From Spirodela intermedia (Eukaryota > Streptophyta > Magnoliopsida > Alismatales > Araceae), in the NCBI GenBank assembly GCA_902729315.2, contig LR746270.1, positions 7,511,221 to 7,575,220 of the forward strand: a DNA stretch of 64,000 bases. The letters are read 5' to 3'. Shown in pieces: positions 11,737 to 24,400 of the stretch (positions are counted from its first letter, which is position 1; each line of letters starts with the position of its first letter). Both the position numbers and the translations under genes were made by a program. The notes beneath the pieces were generated by a model. That model saw only the letters and a program-made list of their open reading frames with translations, did no database searches and was not told the origin of the DNA.

Positions 11737-14700
11737 AAGTCAACATTTTATTCAAAGTTTAAAGATGTTATGAGGTAAATCTACTCATATTAGTAATGAT
11801 AATTTTCCTAAATTATGCCCTTTCTTAAAATTAGATTTTACTATATTACAAGATCGAATAGATTAAAAATTTAATAATATTAGTGAAACCTTGAAATAAC
11901 TTTTGACAAGAATGAATATGTTAGAAAGCAATTATGACTTCCAAGAAATCATGAAATTAACTGTCCTAAAAAAGTCACTCATGTCTTGAATCTTCATCAG
12001 ATACTCATTATACTTTTAGTTCTACTAGTTCTAAATCAAAATTTGAAGAAAATAATTTTTGAGATTTTTTTATGAAGATCAAATTATCATGTTTTAATGA
12101 CCATTTAAAGATTGAAGAGTTTTTAGATCCATTAATTCAAATGAAAAACTAGTTTTTGAGTATATGAATTTTTTTAATGAAAAATAAGTAAAGCTATTGG
12201 CTTATAAAATAAATGGTACAACCTCTACCTCATGAGATCAGTTATGTACCACACGTATGAGGTCACACAAATAACTTGTATAATCATGAGAGAAAATAAA
12301 GAAACTTTTGACATCATATTTTCTTCCCCTAGATTATGAACAGATTTTATCTCAATTGTATCAAAATTAGAAACATGAAAATACATATATTTTGGATTAT
12401 ACTGAAGAATTTTATCATTTACCTTCTCGAATTGACCTGACATAATTTAAGTTATGTGTAATTTCGAGATTTAAAGATAGTCATAAATCAAAAATCAAAT
12501 ATAAAATAGCTTTACAGCTAGTTTTCAAACTTAATGATATTGTAATGACTGTGCAACATGCTGAACCTTTATTAGAGAATGAAAAACTAAAGTTTGAAAT
12601 TTTGAAAGTTAGAATTCAACTCTTCAAGTAGATAGAGGAAGATCTTTTGTTATTTCTTCCACACTAAATAATAGACGATTGAATCAAAGTTCTGTCTAAT
12701 CAAGTGGAGCAAATAGAAATCATTATACTCTTGATGTCATTTGTAAATACTATAAGTGTGGGAAAAATAGATATAAATAAAAGGTAACATTGTAAACCTT
12801 ACATATTCTATCAAAGATGAAAGAGAATATGAAAAACTAGAAATTAAAGGTGATGTAGAAGAAAATTTTATTGAATTTGATATTAGAGTTGCACTATCAC
12901 ATTCACTTATAGTAAAAAGATTGATGTATTCATTGAAAGAAGAAGACTCACAACATCATAACATCTTCAGAATAAGGTGCACTGTGAATTCTAAAGTATA
13001 TGCTATAATTATTGATAGTGGTAGTAATGAGATGGATGTTTTTCACATGATATTAAGTAAACTATGATAATTTGATGTTGATATTACACACCATGGTAAG
13101 GAAAATATTTATATTTTCTATAGAAATGATAAAAATTTTGTTCTAGCTCCAATACAAGATAGTGATTTTAACAAATGAGAAAATAAAAAAAGAAAAGTAA
13201 TTTTTATTAATTAAATAGAGTTTCTTAATAAGTTTGATATTAATATTAAATTATTTGTGATTATTCAAAAACTTAATTATTGAAAGTTTCTTATTTGAAT
13301 TTTTTGAAATTTAAGAATTATCTTGTCATCTTCCACCAATGCAAAATGTACAACATCATATTAATTTTACACATTAACTTGAAGAAATGTAACTTTATAA
13401 TTACTAGTTTTTTATTCTTAGGATATGTTGTAAGTGTAGATGGAATCAAAGTAGATGAAGAAAAAATCAGAACTATGAAAGATTGGCCAACACCAATCAC
13501 AATTGTTCAAGTTCAAAGCTTTCATGGGTTATCATCATTTTAAGAAGATTCATTCAAAATTTTAATTCAATAATATTTTCAATTACTAAATATATGAAAA
13601 ATTGTAATTTTCAATAGACTAATAAAACTAGTAAAAGTTTTACTATGATAAAAGAGAAATTATGTTTTACTCATGTTGTAGTCCTGCTAAATTTTGATAA
13701 ACTATTTAAAGTGAAATGTGATGCATTCATAGTTGGCATTAGAAGTGTATTGTAGTAAGAAAGTCGCCCAATAATATTTTTCAGTGATTTTTTTTTTTGT
13801 AAAAACAAAATAGACAACACATTAACTAGAATTTTATGTTGTGGTATGTGCTTTACAAACATGGGATCACTCCTTGATTCAATGAGAACTTATTTTATAT
13901 GATGATCACCAAGCTCTTAAATTAGTTAATAGTCAGATTTCTATCAATAGAATGCATGCAAGATGAATTTCTTTCATTCAATGTTATATTTCGTTATTAA
14001 ACACAAGTCAAAAAAATTGAATTGAGTTGCATATGTTCTTACTAGTAAAAAGACATGTTTGGTGAACTTGAATTATTATTCCTCACAAGTCTTTAAGAGA
14101 TAAACTAATTACACTCTTCAAATTTAGTAGGACATCTTAGTTAAGACAAGACCTTACAATCAATTGAAGAGTGATATTACTGACCCAAACTAAAGAAATA
14201 TGTAGAAAATCTTATTCGTAAATATTAGGTTTGTCAAACCTACAAGGCAATCAAAATATTGAATGATACATTATATTGTCAATTCCACAACATCTAATGG
14301 CTGATATTTCCATAGACTTTAGATTAAGTCTGCTGCAAACATAGAGAAGGACTAACTCAATTTTTATGGTCGTTGATAGATTTTAAAAAATAAGATATTT
14401 TATTGCATGTAAAACGACAAATGATGCAAGTCAAGTAGCAAATCACTTTTTTAAAGAAATTATTTATCTACATATAATTCCTAAGTCAATTACATATGAC
14501 AAATATTCTAAGTTTATATCTCACTTTTGGCAAATTCTTTGAAAAAAGTTTGACATATTTTTGAAATTTAGTGGTACTAGTCACCTATAAATTGACAATC
14601 AAGCTGAAGTTTTGAACATAACTCTTGGCAATTTGATTCTTTGTATTTAAGGAGAAAAGCCAAAATAATAAGATTATGCTTTGGCTTAAGTGGAGTTTGC

Positions 14701-14950
14701 TTATAATTTAATCATTAATCATTCGATTAATCAATCTCTATTTTCAATAATATATTATTTTCTTATAAGAGTTTTATTAGAGTTATTACAAGTATTAAGA
14801 CCAGTTAGAACTAATATATTGCAAATAATATGGCAGATCATATCAAAATACTTCATGAAGGTGTCATACATAATCTCAAAATAAATTATGAGAAGTATAA
14901 AATAATAACAGATAAGAAAAAAAGAAATAAAATATTTGAAATATTGTATA
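11725..14950 (+). mobile_element. Degenerate Ty3/gypsy LTR retrotransposon internal region (plus strand)
   Basis: Remnants appear in gypsy order, broken by many stops and frameshifts. There is a zinc-knuckle-like Cys pattern near 12745-12770 and an aspartic protease block with IIDSGSNE near 13005-13030. Next is FDVDITHHGK..NIYIFY near 13070-13130, which is normally separated from the protease by another 60 or so residues, so an internal deletion is likely. The reverse transcriptase 3' part (GYVVSVDGIKVDEEK, then WPTP...VQSFHGLSSF) is at 13425-13542. The RNase H blocks LNFDKLFKVKCDA (13690-13727) and DDHQALKLVNSQ..INRMHARWISF (13900-13975) follow, then integrase-like debris to about 14880. No 3' LTR is evident before the IQD gene 3' end. 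Confidence 0.85.
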
Positions 14951-15210
14951 TTTTTTTATACAATTTAAAATGATACAAGGGCTTTTAGTCACAATAAACC
15001 CCCGCCCACGCGCCCATCGAAGAAGATGTACTCAAGTGTTCACTTAGTACTGACCCCGTCTGAGGAGGGAGAGAGAGAGAGAGTACAGAACATCAGTACA
15101 TAAAGGCCAATGCTCACATAAACTCATCAAAATACATCAGAAACAGCCCCACTTGAGGAGAGAGACAAAGAGAGGGGGGAGGGAAGCAGACTTCAAAGGG
15201 TCAGTCTGAG
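14951..15210 (-). other. Probable 3' UTR region of the IQD gene
   Basis: This is the boundary between AT-rich retroelement debris and GC-rich DNA, followed by the IQD stop at 15211. It contains short GA tracts (about 15066-15082 and 15158-15182) and no open frame. Assignment as UTR is by position only. Confidence 0.4.
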
Positions 15211-17020
15211 TCAAATAGGGTTTATCTGAGAGAGAGGGGGGCGAGGGCGGGACCGCAAGCTAGGCGACATCTGAAGCCTGTTGGCGATGAGTTTCCCCTG
15301 CGTGGCCGAGCGGCGGAAGGGCGACGGCAGCCGGCTCGATCGGGAGAGCTCCTCCTCCTCCTTCTCATCCTCCCCCTCCTCCCCTTCCTCATGCTCCCGC
15401 TCCCGCTGGAGACGCTGCTTCGGCGTGCTCAGCGACCTCGCCCTCGCCCTGGCCGACTCCGTGAAGGCCATGTAGCTCGGGAAGGAGGGCGAGCTGCTGA
15501 TAGAGTCGTCGTCCCTCGTGAAGCTCCTCCTGCTGGACCGCCCCATCCTGAGATGCTCGTGGAGCTCTCCGAGGCTCCGCTGGAGCTCCGGCCCGGTGAG
15601 GCGGTGCGCCGGAGAGCGCCGCCTCGCCGGGAGCTGCTGCTGGCGGCGTCGCCGGGGATCCCAGTCGGGGCTCGTGCTCGCCGCCGGAGGTTGAGGTTGA
15701 GGGTGAGATTGCGGGTGCTTCTCCCACGGCCGGGTCTCCACCCACTGCTCCAGCCAGCTCGGCCGGTGAATCATCCTCCGGCCGCTCTCCAGCTCCTCCG
15801 TCGAGCACACCGATCGTCTGCGGAGGAACATCCTAGGCTGCTGAACGAAAGAGGAATTTCTTCAGAGGCGGCTCAGTTCTGGAGATGGATTGAGTAGCGA
15901 TCGATCGATCGATTGGGAGATCCCCCCTTCTCGATCAGGAAATGGCGATGTCGTCGTCAGTCGAGGTTTGGTTGTTACCTGGTGAGCAGACGCGTACTCC
16001 ATGGCCTTTTCCCGCCTCGTCGCCGCATCCTGCCTGCTTGAGATGATCGCGTTCATCGCCTCCTTCGACAGCGAGCTGCCGTTCCAGCTCTTCTCGAAAC
16101 CCTAGTCCCGAATCCAAGCCACGAGAGAAGAATTGAGAGTAGTAAAACCAAGGAAGAGGAATCCATGGACGATGTTCCATATATTTCTTCTGGTGAAATC
16201 AGAACCAGCAAGGGAGCTCCATGGCTGACCTTTATGCTCGTGTTCTTCCGGTAAGCTTGCTCGTTGCTCTCGGAGCCGCGATCGTCCTCGGAGATTCGAA
16301 GCCTGCGCGCCCGAACTTGCTCCTGGATCTTGACCAGGGACTGCAGGCTCCGGAGGGTGGCGCTGGTCTGCCGTCTCACTGCTCGGCCGCGGACCAGGGC
16401 TTGGAGCTTCACGAGAGCCTTCAACGCTCGCAAAGCTTTCCTCGCCTGAATAGAAAGGACGCCGGTTTCCATCAAGCTCAAGATCAGAGACCATTATAAT
16501 CCAAGTTTTCTTCGAAATCATGGCGGAGGATATCAGAAAATGATTCGGATGCTTACGAGATAAGCTCTGAAGGCGGTCTGTATCTTGATCGCCGCCATGT
16601 CGCGAGTCTTCCTGTAGGCCGAGGGCGTCCCGGTGAGCCGCACCACTACGGCGGCAGCCTGCGCCGCCGCCACAGCCGCCTCAGCGGCCGCCGCCGTCGC
16701 CACGGCGACGGCCATGGCACGCTTGCTCTGCTCCTCCTCGACCTCCTTCAGCGATCTCACCTTCCGGGATGATGCGGCGGGGAGGGTGATGGCTCGTCTC
16801 GACTTCAGCTTCCCGAAGAACCATCTCTTCCTCTTCTCTTTCTGAAAGTGGGGATCGGAGGAGGGGCTGAGCGATCTAGGGTTCTACCTGGTAGGTGCCA
16901 CAGGAGAGGGGATCAAGGCCTCAGAGAATATGTGCGGGGATTCACCTTTTCCTGCTTGCTTCTGTCGTCGGAGCCGAATATCTTTTTCACTATCTCGATC
17001 CAGTTCCTCCTCTTCGCCAT
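15211..17020 (-). CDS. IQD: IQD (IQ67-domain) calmodulin-binding protein, 5 exons, 442 aa
   Basis: IQD proteins bind calmodulin and associate with microtubules and membranes as scaffolds in cell-shape control. Exons (minus): 16946-17020 (MAKRRNWIEIVKKIFGSDD..KQEK), 16557-16841 (KEKRKRWFFGKLKSRR to IKIQTAFRAYL), 16230-16445 (ARKALRALKALVKLQALVRG to KNTSIK), 15979-16101 (GFEKSWNGSSL..MEYASAHQ) and 15211-15840 (QPRMFLRRRSVC to stop). All introns are phase 0. The IQ67 domain spans about residues 105-170 with IQ, 1-8-14 and 1-5-10 type calmodulin motifs. The phase-0 intron inside it (FRAYL / ARKAL) is the known family hallmark. Further seen: WLEQWVETRPWE, and a DUF4005-like block PSYMAFTESARARARS (about 354-370). 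The length is typical. The weakest junction is the GTCAGC donor after exon 3. I do not assign a subfamily number. Confidence 0.92.
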
Positions 17021-17962
17021 GGCGGGAACGTCTCACATTGTACTGCCGAAAGAGCTCGGGAGGATCAGATTGACTACGAGGAGGGGCGACTCTGGAGACG
17101 GCCTCACGCGACCACTTTCCTTTTCTTCCTCGAGATGGTTTCTGATCAGAAGATCAACGGGAAATTTGAGGAGAAAAAGGATCAAATAAGACTTGCTACA
17201 GGGAATTTCGACAAATCAACCCGGGATAATTGTGAAGGCGCTCTGATGAGATTGATTTTCTTTGTTCGTCCGAAAAAAAGATATACAGTTATGTGATGCA
17301 CTCTTCAACTCCGGAATTCCATTATCAAATGAAAAACCTACAAGAATCGAGAAGAACACACCGATAAGCCACACATCCATCCCACCATCCTCGAGAATTC
17401 CAAAGCGAACCCTCTCACGCAGCCGAGACGGCGGGAATCACGCAAACAGATTCCCCTTCCGAAATCCAGAAAAGGAGGAGATACAGAAGAACGCAGAAAT
17501 CGCCGCCAAAACAGTTCCGACCGTGGGCCTACCTGAGAAGGAAGAACGCCGACGACCCCGACGCTTGAGCCTCTGAGAACGTCGCAGATCCCGGCGACCA
17601 GATAAGCCTCGAACAGAGAGAGGAGTGGACTGTGCTGCGACGACTGCCACCTTCCACCTTCTTCCCCCCGTCCTTTGCAGCGAACGCCCTGGCAGTGGGA
17701 GCGAGAGAGAGAGAGAGAGTAGAGAGGGAAAGGGGGGGTAGCGATGAGGGTGTCGAGGAAAAGACAGACTGTCCCCTTTTTATGGCCGATGGAGACGGCG
17801 GCCGCTGGCGACGCCCAACTGGCACATCGCCCCATCTTCTTGATGGCCCCCTTCAAGCTCCAACACAAGGTCCCCCCTCCCTCCTCAGACCCACACAGCC
17901 CACTGGTTGACCTCCGCCTTCCACAGATTCACCCCCCCTACTCTCTTTCTCTAGGAGTACGG
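17021..17962 (-). promoter_or_regulatory. 5' leader and promoter region of the IQD gene
   Basis: GC-rich, purine/pyrimidine-biased sequence without a convincing coding frame. A GA tract lies at about 17702-17721. Several GT/AG pairs could define a 5' UTR intron (for example a CAG/GTAGGC donor-like site near 17531 on the minus strand), but none can be proven from sequence. The transcription start is not determined. Confidence 0.4.
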
Positions 17963-18485
17963 TGAGCGAGAAAATTTAGGATTTTTATTTAAATAGAAAA
18001 ATTAGGGTAATTTCGTATTGGACGTTAGTTTCTAGAAATGAAAATATTATATTTAACCCCCGTAGGTTGGATATTGTCAATTTTTTAATGTTAATATTAT
18101 GATTAATGGATTTCAATATGAGGTGGCCACTTTGTGTGAGGTGGTAGAAGGCGCGCACGTGATTTCTCTGTTAGAACCATGTGAAGAGAGAGAAAGAGCG
18201 TATTGATGGCGAGGGAGAAAATTTAGAGTTTTTATTTAAATAGGAAATTTACAGGGTTATTTATTTAATTCTGGCGCATGGGCGAGCCTTGCCGAATTCG
18301 GAAAGGGAGGCTGATTTTTTCAAATAAAAAATATTATTTGATGTCAATAAGCCGAATATTGCGAGTGTTGTTTTTTTTAATGTTAAATGTCATAATGATT
18401 AGTGGATTTCACGGTGGGGTGAGGTGCTCGGACTGGGTGGCGCACGTGATTTTTCAGTTAGAAGCACGTGCAAAGAGAGAGAATC
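17963..18485. repeat. Diverged tandem duplication, two units of about 240-280 bp
   Basis: Unit 1 (about 17963-18198) and unit 2 (about 18209-18485) share in order GAGAAAATTTAG..TTTTTATTTAAATAG, TTTTTTAATGTTAA, ATGATTA(A/G)TGGATTTCA, GAGGTG, GCGCACGTGATTT, GTTAGAA and a terminal AAGAGAGAGA block. Confidence 0.75.
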
Positions 18486-18496
18486 TTGGGGTGGTT

Positions 18497-18516
18497 TCTC
18501 TCTCTCTCTCTCTCTC
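18497..18516. repeat. (TC)n microsatellite
   Basis: A pure TC dinucleotide tract just after the second unit of the tandem duplication. Confidence 0.85.
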
Positions 18517-18879
18517 ATCAATGCTCGAGTCAAAATAGTCGTGGAGCGGTCTTTAAATATAAATTTGGGACCCCACTGGCCTCACGTCTGGACGCTTCTC
18601 TTCCTCTCTTCTCTCTCTTTCTACTGTCCCTGTTCTCTCTCTACTTTCTACTCACGCTCTATCTACCTATATCTCTCTACGTATCACACACGGATAGAGA
18701 GGACAGAAGCGCTGCAACAGGAAAGCAGCCAGGTAGGAGAGAGAGAAAACGGTGAGGGAGAAAATGGAGGGGGCAACACATCATGCTAGAGATGGGGAGG
18801 GGGAGCATGAGAGGGGAATAGAACTCTGGAGAGAGAAAGGGAGACGTCTAACGAGAGAGGGAGAGAGCGAGAGAATGAG

Positions 18880-18969
18880 CGAGGAATGGAGGTCGAAAGA
18901 GAGAGGGAGAGAGCGAGAGAGAAGGATAGAGAGATCTAGCGAGAGAATGAGCGAGAAATGGAGGTCGAA

Positions 18970-19000
<31 letters not shown>

Positions 19001-19176
19001 AATGGAGGTCGAAAGAGGGAGAAAATGAGCGACAAATGGAGGTCGAAGGAGAGAGAGAATGAGCGACAAATGGAGGTCGAAGGAGAGAGAGAATGAGCGA
19101 CAAATGGAGGTCGAAGGAGAGAGAGAATGAGCGAGAAATGGAGGTTGAAGAAGAGAGAGAATGAGCGAGAAATGGA
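18880..19176. repeat. GA-rich minisatellite with 34-bp period
   Basis: The unit ATGAGCGACAAATGGAGGTC + GAAGGAGAGAGAGA recurs with starts at 19025, 19059, 19093, 19127 and 19161, an exact 34-bp spacing. Degenerate, less regular copies extend leftwards to about 18880. The period is not a multiple of three, so the repetitive Arg/Glu-rich open frame through it is accidental. Flanking DNA (18730-19370) is a broader GA-rich field. Confidence 0.9.
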
Positions 19177-19234
19177 GAGAGAGAGAGAGATCTTGAGGGA
19201 GAGAGAATGAGAGAGAAAGAGAACGGGTGACGGC

Positions 19235-19271
<37 letters not shown>

Positions 19272-19481
19272 GAGAGAGAAATGGCGGCCGAGAAACGGCC
19301 AGAGCAAGAAAGAGGACGAGAGAAATAACATTAGAGAGAGAGAGACAGAGGAGAAAAGAAAGGTGGGGGGTAGAAAGTATGTTGTGATCTCAGGGATGGC
19401 TGGCAAGCACATGCATGGTCATACAGAAGAGAGAGATGGGGAGATAGAAAGAGAGAGAGAGAGAGTTGTTGTTTGACTCAC

Positions 19482-19669
19482 CGTGGACCATGCGCACAAC
19501 TGTCCAGCGGTGTCCACACTCGGCAGCAAGGTCCATCGTGCAATTGGCCCTCCCCGCCTTTACCCTTCTCCTCCAGTGAACGTACCGCGACGCAATTATC
19601 GTCCCACACGCCTCCCCAACGTTAAGGGAACTCAACGCCGCGGCTGCTAACGGGAATCCCCCAGCCCGC
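19482..19669 (-). other. Isolated exon-like segment of unknown identity
   Basis: This is a 188-nt open segment bounded by an acceptor-like GATTTCAG and a consensus donor GTGAGT. In the single open frame it reads GGFPLAAAALSSLNVGE, then RYVHWRRRVKAGRANCT, then MDLAAECGHRW. It is GC-rich, has mixed amino-acid composition and sits between a GA minisatellite field and AT-rich DNA. I do not recognise the protein. It could be an exon of an unrecognised gene, a fragment captured by a transposon, or chance. Confidence 0.35.
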
Positions 19670-19786
19670 CTGAAATCTTTTATATACAATTAGAGACAAA
19701 ATATAAATAAATATTTTAAATGCATGTTGAGAGCGCAAGTTATTTTATGAGTTAGGGCATTTCAATAAAATTTACTCTCTTTCTCT

Positions 19787-19787
<1 letters not shown>

Positions 19788-19828
<41 letters not shown>
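19788..19828. repeat. (CT)n microsatellite
   Basis: CT dinucleotide tract of about 40 bases with one or two interruptions. Confidence 0.85.
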
Positions 19829-19830
<2 letters not shown>

Positions 19831-20930
19831 CTCGTGTTATAAGATCCTTCAACCCCTCAAGATTGACTTGATGTTCCCCTTCACATAATATATAATTTCA
19901 ACTAACTCTAGAAAAATCTGTAATTTCAACTAAAAAGGGACCCAATGAAAATACATTTTTTTCTGCACATCGTGATCACTAAAAGCTAATAATTCTCATC
20001 CTTTTTAAAGATTTGATCTAGAAATAGTGATCACTTTTACAAATAATTATAATATACATAAATATAGGCTCATGTTACTGGTGTAAATCTTCTAAAAATA
20101 GTACATACTGCAAAAATATTCATTTATATGAGTGCTCTAAGCATACTAGACTTTTTTTAATAATGGCATATTATTTTCTTAAATTGATTTCAGACGTCAC
20201 TGGTGAATCTAGATGACCTTTAATGTTCATTTGTTTGAATAATTAGTATCTTGAATAATATTAAATTTCAATTTCCTAACTATCTGTATAGACATTTTTT
20301 CTTTTCTGATCCTCAGAAAATTTTGATACACATAGCCCCCAACACTTATCATACTACTAGTAATGCTATAAAATATATGCACATGTTAAACTAAATACTC
20401 ATTTTTATATGTTGAAAATAGCTCTTATTGACCATCATGATATAATCTATTCTTTTTTAGTGATGTGATCTAGGTATTTTATTAAAGTTTTTAGCATTCA
20501 AAGCATCATTCAAGATATTGCCATCTTGTCATTCAAAGAAATCAGTCTTTAGGTTATTGTTCTAATTGATCGCTTCCTTAAGAAATGTTATGTGGATGAG
20601 GAGTAAACCCCACTAATAGTCATTTTTGAGATAGATCCAATATCTATAGCATGATTTTTTAACTTCAAGAACCTTGTTGTCACAATGTTAATGGGTTGAG
20701 ACATCCCACATTGAGGCAAATAAACTAATGCAAATTTCATAGGCATAAATAATCATTATTTATTTGTATTTGGAAACATGAGAACCAGGTTTGAGGATGA
20801 AGATCATATAGACTTCCAAATGAAAATTTATTTGTTGAGTTCATGGTCATTTGCATATAAAATAATTTTTGGATTGGTTGGCTGAGGTTGAATGTTTTTC
20901 TGAACACATGAAGATCCAAGAAGAGAAGAA
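19829..20930. other. AT-rich intergenic DNA
   Basis: No gene or recognisable element. It leads into the degenerate gypsy remnant to the right and may include its LTR. Confidence 0.4.
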
Positions 20931-21429
20931 AGTGAAGTATGTTCCATAGAAATTGTAGGTTGGAGCATCAATATGATGGGTCTAGCTCTAGCTGAGACTT
21001 TTGATATGTTATAAAAATGTTGATTTCTTCCACTTAGTTATGAGAAAATTTTGTACTAATAGTATGAAAGATGAAATATATAATAAAATTATTGTAAAAT
21101 ATGAAATTTTGTAAAGTGTCTTCTCCAATGATTTTTTTATAAATTGAATCTTATATTATTTCTCAATTCAAAATTGGCCTCAAATGAGATATTGGAGAAA
21201 AAGTAACCTAATTGCCAATTTATAAACTAAATGATCTGGTTATGTGATCATAACATGTCAAATCATTAATTGAGAAGGTAAAAAGTAGATCTTGAAATTT
21301 CATACTATCTGAGATTTTCTCACAAAAAAGAAAACAAGAATATGTTTTGATGTCTGCACAAATGATAGGTGTCACTTAACAAATGGATTCTCAAGGTCTG
21401 GTGGGAAAAATAAAATGGGACAAAGTGGA

Positions 21430-24400
21430 CCGTGAAAAAAATCCTCATGGCTCAAATGGTCATAAAAAATGTTATAGATGCGATGAGGAAGGCCACAAGT
21501 CTAATGCCCACTTAAAATGAGATGTAGCCAATTTCATAGAAGCTACTCAAGAAGAAGAGAATGATCAAAGTCGAAGATCAGAAAGATTTTATAGAATATA
21601 AAATTATAGAAGGTGATAGTAGAAAAATACTTTATCATTCATTGATCCCTAGGAGACATGCTAACATCAAAGAAGAAGCAACATCTCCAACATCACAATG
21701 TTTGACAAACATGATGCACTATTAATAAAAACTTATGTTATTATTGATGGTGGTGGTAGTGAATTTTTTTTTATAAATGTGGTGGAATATCTTGAGTTAA
21801 AAATAGAAAAACACATCTTTTAAAAGTATGCTATATAAAAATAGTTTTGAAACAAAAACTCAGAAACTTGTCTTGTCAAAATTTTAATTGAAAAAATATA
21901 TTTTAAAGAAGTTTGATATGTTACTACTGACATAGACCCTTGTCACATTATTTTATCAAGGCCATGAAAATTTGACATTTATGGGGTTCAGCATGATAGG
22001 GACAATGTCTATACATTTTTAAATAAATAGGAAAAATATTGTCTTAGGCCCAATGAAAGAAGTGAGTTGTTAAACACTATTGGAGGAAATAAAAATGAAT
22101 TTATATTAGGTAAAATAAAATATTTTTTTAAAGGTTTGGATAAACAATCAGTAATTTCTACCTTAGTGAAAAGGAGGATACTACCATAAAATTTTTAGAT
22201 GACACTCTTAAACCTTTATCAAATATTTTGTTTAAAATTTTAGTATTGTTTTAGATGTCTAACTAGAAATGCTTATTAACTATTAAATTTAATTAAAATA
22301 ATATTAAATTTACTACTATCTCACTTCTACCCAATTTATTATATCATTGGGCAAGTACTGAAGAGAATATAATTCTGTAAAAACAAGGATAAGAGTTATT
22401 AACTGAAGGGCTGAATATAGAGAGTACCAATGGTTTTAGTTGCCCTACATGTTTTAATGAGTATCATAACATATCAAAGAATACTTGATAAAATTTATGA
22501 TTTTCATGTTAACTATTTTGATGGTCTTCAGAGTGTCTATCGAAGGAAAACGTAAATTATGTAAAGTCAACACTAAGGGTAAAATGGATATTTTATATTA
22601 AAAATTAAACCCAATATTCTTGTGACCCCTTGAAAATGAATGATATGATTTAAGGGTCTAAAAAGATTTATTAAATTTATTGGATATTTTAATAGAATTT
22701 TATATGCCTATTTTTTTCTATACACATGTTAACTTCTAAGGAGAGAGGAGACAACCATTGAGTGTGGCATAAAATGAAAAAAATGTTGGGTTCACTGTTT
22801 CATGAAATGAAGGAAGTTACACTTTAAACAACAGTTGAAAAATCACGAAAACAAATGAAAAATGTAAGAATGATAAGCTTTGGAGTTGAACTCAAAGAAT
22901 TGTTCAATGTTCTAATTTCGTATTTAAAGTGTGTTTGCACTCATTTGACTATCTAGAGCCTTAATCCAGAAGAGATTGATAGATCATAATCTTGTTTAGC
23001 ACCCTAGAGCCATAAATCAATAAGAGTGTCTTCTATTTAGCCCCAAGAGCCATGAAACTATTAGGGGAGAGGATTCTCTTGTAATTTGGCTCTCAAGAGA
23101 CATGAATTTATAAAAAGATTTATAAGTGGGATAGTTTTCTAGAGTTGTAAAATTCAGTGGTGGTTAAACCATATAATTCAATGTGTATTTTATTAAAAAA
23201 TTATTGGAACCCAAGGAAGCAAGAACAAGTACAATACTTCAAGAGTGGAGTAAAGTGATTGAACCACTATAAAAATTGTGTGAAATAAGGTATCTCACCT
23301 TCTAGATTCAAGAAGCTAAGAGAGAAAAAAATTAGAGACATATTTAAACTCTTCCCATTCTTGGTATTATGCTGTCACATAAAATTCAATTGGTATGGAC
23401 TTAATTACATTGCGTGGTGAAAAAAATATCTAAATTTCATATTTCATGACTCGATAATGTACTTAACATTGCCAAAGTGTTGATGTTGAATGTTGATATG
23501 AAGATTAGGTGAGTATAACTCCTATCTAAATTTTATTTGAGACAATTTGGTTTTAATTTCAAGTCAAAATCACTAATTTATCTCAAGATGTATTTACAAT
23601 GTACATTAACACCAATGGATTCTTATTAGGTATGTAAGAATTGATGTGTTCAAATATATATATTAATGACGAATGCCTATGTTATTGGTTTGAACATAGA
23701 CAATTCTAAACCCTTAAAACTTTGTATTAGTTTTTAAACTTTTGAATTTCTAACTATTTATAGGATTTTAATGGTAAATAATGGTAAAGAGTAAGGGAAG
23801 AGTGTGATTCAAAATTCTCCATAAATCCATCTCTTTTACAATTACTAAATTCTCTAGAATAATCACCTCAATTTTTACCTACCTTTGAATCTTCTTCTAA
23901 TAATTTGCAAATATTTTCTATGCAAATTTGATCAAAATTCCTAGCTTATTTCAACAAAAAAGAAGATGACTAATTGAGGAACAATTCTTGATCAAAAATC
24001 AATTCTCTCCTATCAAAATTTAGTGACAAGATATGTAATATTTAGATTAGTTCAAGATTTGAAAGGAAGCTAAAACTCAAACATAATTCAGTTACCTCTT
24101 CAATGTATGTTGACTCTTATTCAATTCTTCATCAATCTCTAGACAATATAGATAAGTTTTCATTATCATGAGTTAATAATTAATAAATAATATAGTTTTT
24201 AATCTTAACTCATGATAAATAGATTTATATTTATGTTAAATTACAAAAAATAGTTTTTAATTAATTAATATGAATTTTGACTAATTATGTGCTTTTATAC
24301 AAATTTATATAATTTTTATAATCTTATTTTTGAGATCAATAAAGAAAAATAAATTAAAATAATATATATATATATATAGAAAAAGGGGGGAATTGCTAGC

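Noticed and set aside
17338-17868. 176-codon minus-strand frame upstream of the IQD start
   Set aside because: It contains no family motif and lies in the expected 5' leader/promoter; the IQD start at 17020 fits the family exactly.
18752-19096. 114-codon Arg/Glu/Ser frame
   Set aside because: It runs through the 34-bp minisatellite, whose period is not a codon multiple; repeat artefact.
18880-19176. CRISPR-like repeat array
   Set aside because: Units are contiguous with no spacers and the genome is a plant; it is a minisatellite.
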